This document shows positions 60,229 through 64,000 of a DNA stretch of 64,000 nt, piece after piece. The DNA comes from Anaerolineales bacterium. GTDB taxonomy: Bacteria > Chloroflexota > Anaerolineae > Anaerolineales > Villigracilaceae. The stretch lies in the NCBI GenBank assembly GCA_030680795.1, contig JAUXUL010000001.1, forward strand, positions 1 to 64,000, given 5' to 3'. Made by a program: the position numbers and the translations under genes. Every line of letters starts with the position of its first letter. Position 1 is the stretch's first letter. The notes under the pieces were generated by a model. It was not told the origin of the DNA, did not search any database, and was given only the letters and a program-made list of their open reading frames with translations.

Positions 60229-60861
60229 TCACTGCGTTCGAAATGCCAGCACAATCGTGTGTCCCCACCAGCGATGGGGAAATGCAAACTGTATATTTGA
60301 GAGCAATAAGCCTGAAGACCAGATAGCCGGAGACAGTTTTTCCGCTGAGGTGGAATACGCCTGGCAGGTGAATCGGGACAATGAAGTATAAACCCAGCCG
60401 AATGGGCTGCTTGCATTGGGAACAGTGGCAATCAATTGTCCATTATGCAATAGCAATTGCCGCCAATCGGTCAGGATGGCTGTTTTATCCGGATAGTAGT
60501 CCAGTACCCCTAAAGACACGATTAATGGCCAGGGAGCGCTTATCTCGTTTGGGTCTGATGTAAAAAACACATCAGGACGTTTCCCAATGTTAATTCGTGC
60601 CTGGTCTAACATACGGGGGGAGATATCGTATGCAGTCACGCGGTACCCCAATTCAAGCAATAAGGTAGCCACACGCCCGGTACCGCACCCAAAATCTAGG
60701 GCTCGGGTTTCCCCGGGGCGAGGCGCTGTCGGGATCATCTCACGCAGTACGCTTAATTCGCTATGCCCAACCCAACGCGTGAATGGATTAAGGTGATATT
60801 GAAACGTTAGATGGTTAAACCTTTGACGGAGAAAATTTATGTGGTCAGGCGTGGCGGTCAT
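60229..60861 (-). CDS. Class I SAM-dependent methyltransferase
   Basis: About 210 residues from the ATG at 60861, whose ATGA overlaps the stop of the preceding flippase-like gene. SAM motif I ALDFGCGTGRVATLL, then VTAYDISPRMLDQA, and PLIVSLGVLDYYPDK. It is the last gene of the GT2/PIG-L/flippase operon, so the substrate is probably the glycolipid or carrier handled by those proteins. Family is broad; exact reaction unknown. Confidence 0.85.
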   Translation of the reverse strand: MTATPDHINFLRQRFNHLTFQYHLNPFTRWVGHSELSVLREMIPTAPRPGETRALDFGCGTGRVATLLLELGYRVTAYDISPRMLDQARINIGKRPDVFFTSDPNEISAPWPLIVSLGVLDYYPDKTAILTDWRQLLLHNGQLIATVPNASSPFGWVYTSLSRFTCQAYSTSAEKLSPAIWSSGLLLSNIQFAFPHRWWGHTIVLAFRTQ

Positions 60862-61904
60862 ACTGTGACCTCTGCAAGTTGCCGGGAATACCCTCGTTCG
60901 AGCCATAACCAGGCTATGCCTCCAACCAAACGAGGCAACCAGTAGTCTGTCAGGCGGTATGTTAATGCGATTGCCAATGCCATCTCGGTGGAAATGCCAA
61001 ACTGGGCATACAATGCGGCTAACGAGACTTCGGCCAATCCAATTCCGCCAGGGATGGCTCCCACCAGGGTATTAATTGCAATGGTGAACGTGTAAATCAG
61101 CAGGATGGTGGCAATTGGCGGGTATTGCCCCAGAGCATAAAAGCACATCATCAACCCTAAAGCTTCAAAGCCTGAACGCGCCAGCAAGGTAAGAAGGATC
61201 GCAAAAGGTCGCTCATGCAGCAACAAGGCAAATTCCACTCCCAGATACTGCAATCGCTTATGCAACCGTTGTGACGGCCATGCGCCAAGTTGTTGAGTCC
61301 AGCGGGAACGGAGCTGGTGATCCCAGAAACGAAGGAACGCCTGGAATGCTTGCGCCCTGAATTGAACAAAGCGCCGCGCACGCCATTGCTTGATCATGAT
61401 GATAATCAAGACAGCGATGCCAATTAAAATGAGTAACCAGCGGTTTAGCGTGCCCATACCCAGCGCGCCATTAAGCATGACGCTTCCGATTACCGGCAGG
61501 GCAAATAATACGACGCTTGCCGAAATAAGACCCATCTCGGCCATTGTGGTGACGGTAGCCACATCAGCCGAAACATGATGTGGCTTGAGCAGCCTAATTC
61601 GCAGTACAGCCCCGCTGACGCTTGCGGTAGGCACAGCCGCTTCGATGAAGGCCATTGCCAGTTGAATAACATATTGCTTTCCGAAGGGAACCCTGGCGCC
61701 ATAACGCTGTAAAAGAAGTTCATTGAGCCAGGCGACTGCGCCATAGGCGCCTGCCTGCCAGAAAAGCGCCAGCAAGAGCCAGCCCCACTGAGCTTGATGC
61801 AACGCGGCTTGCAGATCATGCCATTGGATACCCCGGCGGAGGAACAGCACGGCTAGCAAAAGCGTTACGAAAAAAGGAAAGCTGCGTTTGATGTATGTTT
61901 TCAT
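60858..61904 (-). CDS. YbhN/UPF0104-type flippase-like membrane protein
   Basis: 348 residues, eight or nine membrane helices. VPTASVSGAVLRIRLL and GAIPGGIGLAEVSLAALYAQFGIS are the two signature loops of the lysylphosphatidylglycerol-synthase transmembrane (LPG_synthase_TM) family. No catalytic GNAT-type domain is attached, so it would move a lipid rather than aminoacylate it. Overlaps the methyltransferase gene by 4 bp and starts 3 bp after PIG-L. Confidence 0.88.
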   Translation of the reverse strand: MKTYIKRSFPFFVTLLLAVLFLRRGIQWHDLQAALHQAQWGWLLLALFWQAGAYGAVAWLNELLLQRYGARVPFGKQYVIQLAMAFIEAAVPTASVSGAVLRIRLLKPHHVSADVATVTTMAEMGLISASVVLFALPVIGSVMLNGALGMGTLNRWLLILIGIAVLIIIMIKQWRARRFVQFRAQAFQAFLRFWDHQLRSRWTQQLGAWPSQRLHKRLQYLGVEFALLLHERPFAILLTLLARSGFEALGLMMCFYALGQYPPIATILLIYTFTIAINTLVGAIPGGIGLAEVSLAALYAQFGISTEMALAIALTYRLTDYWLPRLVGGIAWLWLERGYSRQLAEVTV

Positions 61905-61907
61905 CTG

Positions 61908-62858
61908 TCAGGATTGCCTTTCTGCGACGATGTCGTAAGGTCGTATTGAACAAAATATTTCTTGTATGCTGTTTGCGCCACCCTGTAGAAGTTGTCCTGC
62001 AGAGAAATTTTGACTGTGATAGCATTCCAGAGCCCGCGCCTTTTGTGTTTGAATATCCAGGGACATTGACAGCCTCTGCCACTTTACTTGCAGCGGTTTT
62101 TTTGCAACAATCTTGCTGGTGACTTCATTTGAGCGTGCCCCAGTCAACCAAAATTTGTTTCCTGTCCACATCATGTACGCCAACAGCCTGGGAGACCTCT
62201 GTGGGTGTTGGCCGTAATGTATCCCTGCCGCTAAAAGTGTCAAGGTTGCCAGTGTTCTGTGATCCGAATGAGCATCCTGGGGATGCGGCAAAATGATGGT
62301 TGTCGGCTGGAATCCAGTCAATTCTTCCTGAATTAATCTTAGCAATGACATGCCAGTATATTGTGTTACCGGACTATTCAAAGCCTGCTCGGAGCGGTCA
62401 AAGCCGGTCGTGGGCGAGCGATAAGGCTGATGTGTGTCCCAATAACGCAGCCAGATGGGAGACAATCCCCGATCCGGGAAGCCCCAGAAGCGGATTTGTG
62501 CCAGGTTAAGTCCCAAAAAAATCAAGGCGTTCAGGCTTTCCTGTTGACGGATGGCTGCCATGTCCCGGAAATGTTGCTTTGAGAAAGTATGGGAACCATG
62601 AAAAAACGCAGTCGCATAGGATGCGTCCCCGTTGGTCGCTATTGCCACTCGAAGTTTGGACGGAGGATGCGACTTCTGGGATGTTGCAATCACGCCGCCA
62701 GCAGCTAAAATTTCGTCGTCTGGGTGCGGAGCTAAGACCAGTATCCGTTCTTCTGGCCCGGGAATCCAAACAGGCATCTCATCCACGCTGTTTGTGTTTC
62801 CTGCTGGGGGTGTAATAGATTTTCTCTTGTTCAACATATTTGATCTCTTCGAAAACAT
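61908..62858 (-). CDS. PIG-L/LmbE-family deacetylase
   Basis: 316 residues. The zinc site is visible as APHPDDEIL near residue 43 and DAHSDHRTL near 192. The family deacetylates N-acetylglucosamine-linked lipids or glycosides; members include MshB, BshB and GPI-pathway PIG-L. With a GT2 transferase, a flippase and a methyltransferase in the same operon, a glycolipid sugar is the likely substrate, giving a free positive amine. ATG directly follows the GT2 stop codon. Confidence 0.9.
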   Translation of the reverse strand: MFSKRSNMLNKRKSITPPAGNTNSVDEMPVWIPGPEERILVLAPHPDDEILAAGGVIATSQKSHPPSKLRVAIATNGDASYATAFFHGSHTFSKQHFRDMAAIRQQESLNALIFLGLNLAQIRFWGFPDRGLSPIWLRYWDTHQPYRSPTTGFDRSEQALNSPVTQYTGMSLLRLIQEELTGFQPTTIILPHPQDAHSDHRTLATLTLLAAGIHYGQHPQRSPRLLAYMMWTGNKFWLTGARSNEVTSKIVAKKPLQVKWQRLSMSLDIQTQKARALECYHSQNFSAGQLLQGGANSIQEIFCSIRPYDIVAERQS

Positions 62859-63587
62859 TTAACGGAAAATCCGACGGGTACCATTGGAATATTGCCAAAA
62901 ACTATAATTGTTTTTTGTCGGAACAACTACAGCCATAATCTGGCGATACATTTGCCAGCGGCTTTTCATTCCGGCCATGCCATTTCGTTTTTGTTCCTTC
63001 ATGCGATGGGTAACGCCCTGCCAAATAATTTTTCGCACGCGCCATTCCTGTCGTCTGGCATGAACGGTCAATCCAATTTCGACACCATAACGTGTGCCAG
63101 CTAACGGCATCAGAACCTCCTCGGCTTCTGTTCTACGCAAACAGCGCTGTCCCGTGAGATATGGAGCAACACGATGAGATGCGTCGGTCAATAAGCCGCC
63201 ACGCCGAAAAACAGCGATCGTCATTTCGCACTCATTGTTTTCGAAAGGTAAATAAAGTTCTCGTAAATGATTTTCCGATATTTTCAAAAGGTCGGCATCC
63301 AGGAACATGACAATGTCTGTCTGCAAGGCGCGCACACCAGCCAGCATGGCGCCCGCTTTGCCTTGATTTTCAGGAAGACGCAAGGCAAGCACGCGCGCAT
63401 CATGATCTGCAACTTGTTCCGCAATAGAAAGAGTCCCATCCGTGGAGCCATCATCCACGACAACAATCTGCTTGAGCCAATTGACAGCACAGACTGTATC
63501 CAGCACAGCGCGTAGATTTGTTGCTTCGTTGAAAGCAGGAATGACGACCCCGACAGTCAGCCCTTCCTTTTGAGTTTTGTATTTCAC
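62859..63587 (-). CDS. GT2 glycosyltransferase (dolichol-phosphate-mannose-synthase-like)
   Basis: About 242 residues if started at the GTG at 63587, which has GAGG at good distance; the ATG at 63599 lacks one. VVIPAFNEATNLRAVL, VVDDGSTDGT and MFLDADLL (metal-binding DAD) are the GT-A motifs. No C-terminal membrane helices. It should transfer a sugar to a polyprenyl or lipid carrier. First gene of a four-gene operon under regulon promoter D. Confidence 0.9.
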   Translation of the reverse strand: MKYKTQKEGLTVGVVIPAFNEATNLRAVLDTVCAVNWLKQIVVVDDGSTDGTLSIAEQVADHDARVLALRLPENQGKAGAMLAGVRALQTDIVMFLDADLLKISENHLRELYLPFENNECEMTIAVFRRGGLLTDASHRVAPYLTGQRCLRRTEAEEVLMPLAGTRYGVEIGLTVHARRQEWRVRKIIWQGVTHRMKEQKRNGMAGMKSRWQMYRQIMAVVVPTKNNYSFWQYSNGTRRIFR

Positions 63588-63651
63588 GGCGCACCTCATA
63601 GATTATGGTTACGGTTCGAATGGCTTGGCTTCATAAAACATGTCGATACTT

Positions 63652-63684
63652 ATCTTATCCTCCCAAGATGAAGTTGCGATGAAG
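63652..63684 (-). promoter_or_regulatory. Regulon promoter D: GT2/PIG-L/flippase/methyltransferase operon
   Basis: On the minus strand: CTTCATCGCAA-CTTCATC (63684 to 63667), 9 bp, TAAGAT -10 box (63657 to 63652). Both half-sites match the consensus perfectly. Leader about 55 nt. Confidence 0.78.
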
Positions 63685-63700
63685 TTTGATTTAAAAAGAG

Positions 63701-63729
63701 AACGCCCCCGGTTTGTCCGGGGGCGTTTT
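63701..63729 (-). terminator. Terminator of the acidic exported protein gene, copy 2
   Basis: AACGCCCCCGG-tttgt-CCGGGGGCGTT with CTCTTTTT on the minus strand. Same stem as 59738-59763. Confidence 0.9.
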
Positions 63730-63742
63730 AGTGAGGAGGAAA

Positions 63743-64000
63743 TTACGGGGCAGCTGGGGCTTCGACTTCGGACGCTTCCACGCCGTTATCTGGGCCGCTT
63801 TGATCACCGACTTCTTCCTGGACATTGTCGGTATCCGCCGCGCCATCAGGTTGACCATCTTCGACCTGCTCGCCGCATTGCAGTTCAACGGTGTCGGTAT
63901 CTTCGGCGGATGCTACTTCCGTGCCATCCGCTTCATCCTGTGCACAGGCATCTGCCTGAGTAACAGGAGCCTGCGAACCCTTTGCAAAAGCCTTCATACT
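63743..64000 (-). CDS. Small acidic exported protein, copy 2 (partial, 5' end beyond window)
   Basis: The visible 85 codons differ from copy 1 at only a handful of residues (AQDEADG for AQDQADG, AEDTD for ATDTD, GDQSGPDNG for GNQSGPDTG, ASEVE for APEVE). The substitutions keep the strong negative charge, which argues for selection. The hydrophobic N terminus lies outside the window. Together with its terminator it forms a direct repeat of copy 1 about 3.96 kb away. Confidence 0.75.
   Translation of the reverse strand, partial: SMKAFAKGSQAPVTQADACAQDEADGTEVASAEDTDTVELQCGEQVEDGQPDGAADTDNVQEEVGDQSGPDNGVEASEVEAPAAP

Overview
This window reads as chromosome from a Chloroflexota bacterium of the Anaerolineae type. 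The clues are Thr/Pro-rich surface linkers and Cys-anchored lipoproteins, an EttA-type ABC-F protein, a GT81 glucosyl-3-phosphoglycerate synthase pathway, a rpoC gene that stands apart from rpoB, and mixed leaderless and Shine-Dalgarno starts. This is inference from gene content; no rRNA or other marker gene is present to settle it. No rRNA, tRNA, CRISPR array or complete insertion sequence was seen.

Left end (1-6959): an AbrB/PIN toxin-antitoxin pair and a DUF559 nuclease-like gene are followed by a visibly AT-rich island (1192-6902). The island encodes an EssC/EccC-like ATPase, two WXG100-like proteins, a WXG/LXG-like protein with a candidate C-terminal nuclease, a YbjN-like partner, a two-helix membrane protein and an FHA-zinc ribbon-TM2 protein. 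It resembles a type VII secretion locus with all known channel genes missing and is one of the two most unusual parts of the window.

Middle (6996-32686): ettA; a minus-strand sulfide operon (ArsR regulator, sulfide:quinone oxidoreductase, DUF1641, DsrC/TusE-like, DsrE-like); relics of a second ettA, a chagasin-like inhibitor and a cation antiporter; a BNR-repeat protein; rpoC with its own strong promoter; a class A penicillin-binding protein; a MaoC hydratase; a GH63-like glucosidase with an apparently leaderless promoter; a frameshifted DUF389 gene; and a four-gene set (B12-binding mutase-like protein, opine dehydrogenase-like protein, methyltransferase, asparagine synthetase) of unknown pathway.

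Osmolyte and sugar section (32809-51438): a LacI regulator with two perfect operators, a sugar ABC transporter, a GH13_18 phosphorylase, two GT4 glycosyltransferases, a universal-stress-protein/GpgS fusion and a histidine phosphatase together fit glucosylglycerate or mannosylglucosylglycerate metabolism. A compact three-way-junction RNA element precedes the GpgS fusion. Next come a CBS protein, an SLC13/ArsB-like permease and a KefB-like antiporter followed by three small PII-like proteins, two of them of the cyclic-di-AMP receptor (DarA) type. The section therefore joins solute synthesis to ion homeostasis.

Right end (51444-64000, all minus strand): a MarR-controlled heterodimeric ABC exporter, then a two-component system (OmpR-type regulator, HAMP kinase). 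It is followed by envelope genes: a DedA-PAP2 fusion, a small acidic exported protein, a GT2/PIG-L/YbhN-like flippase/methyltransferase operon and a second copy of the acidic gene cut by the window end. Four promoters here share the same layout, a CTTCAT-type direct repeat with 11-bp period and exactly 9 bp to the -10 box. This suggests one regulon for the two-component system. It is, with the type VII-like island, the strongest novel signal in the window.
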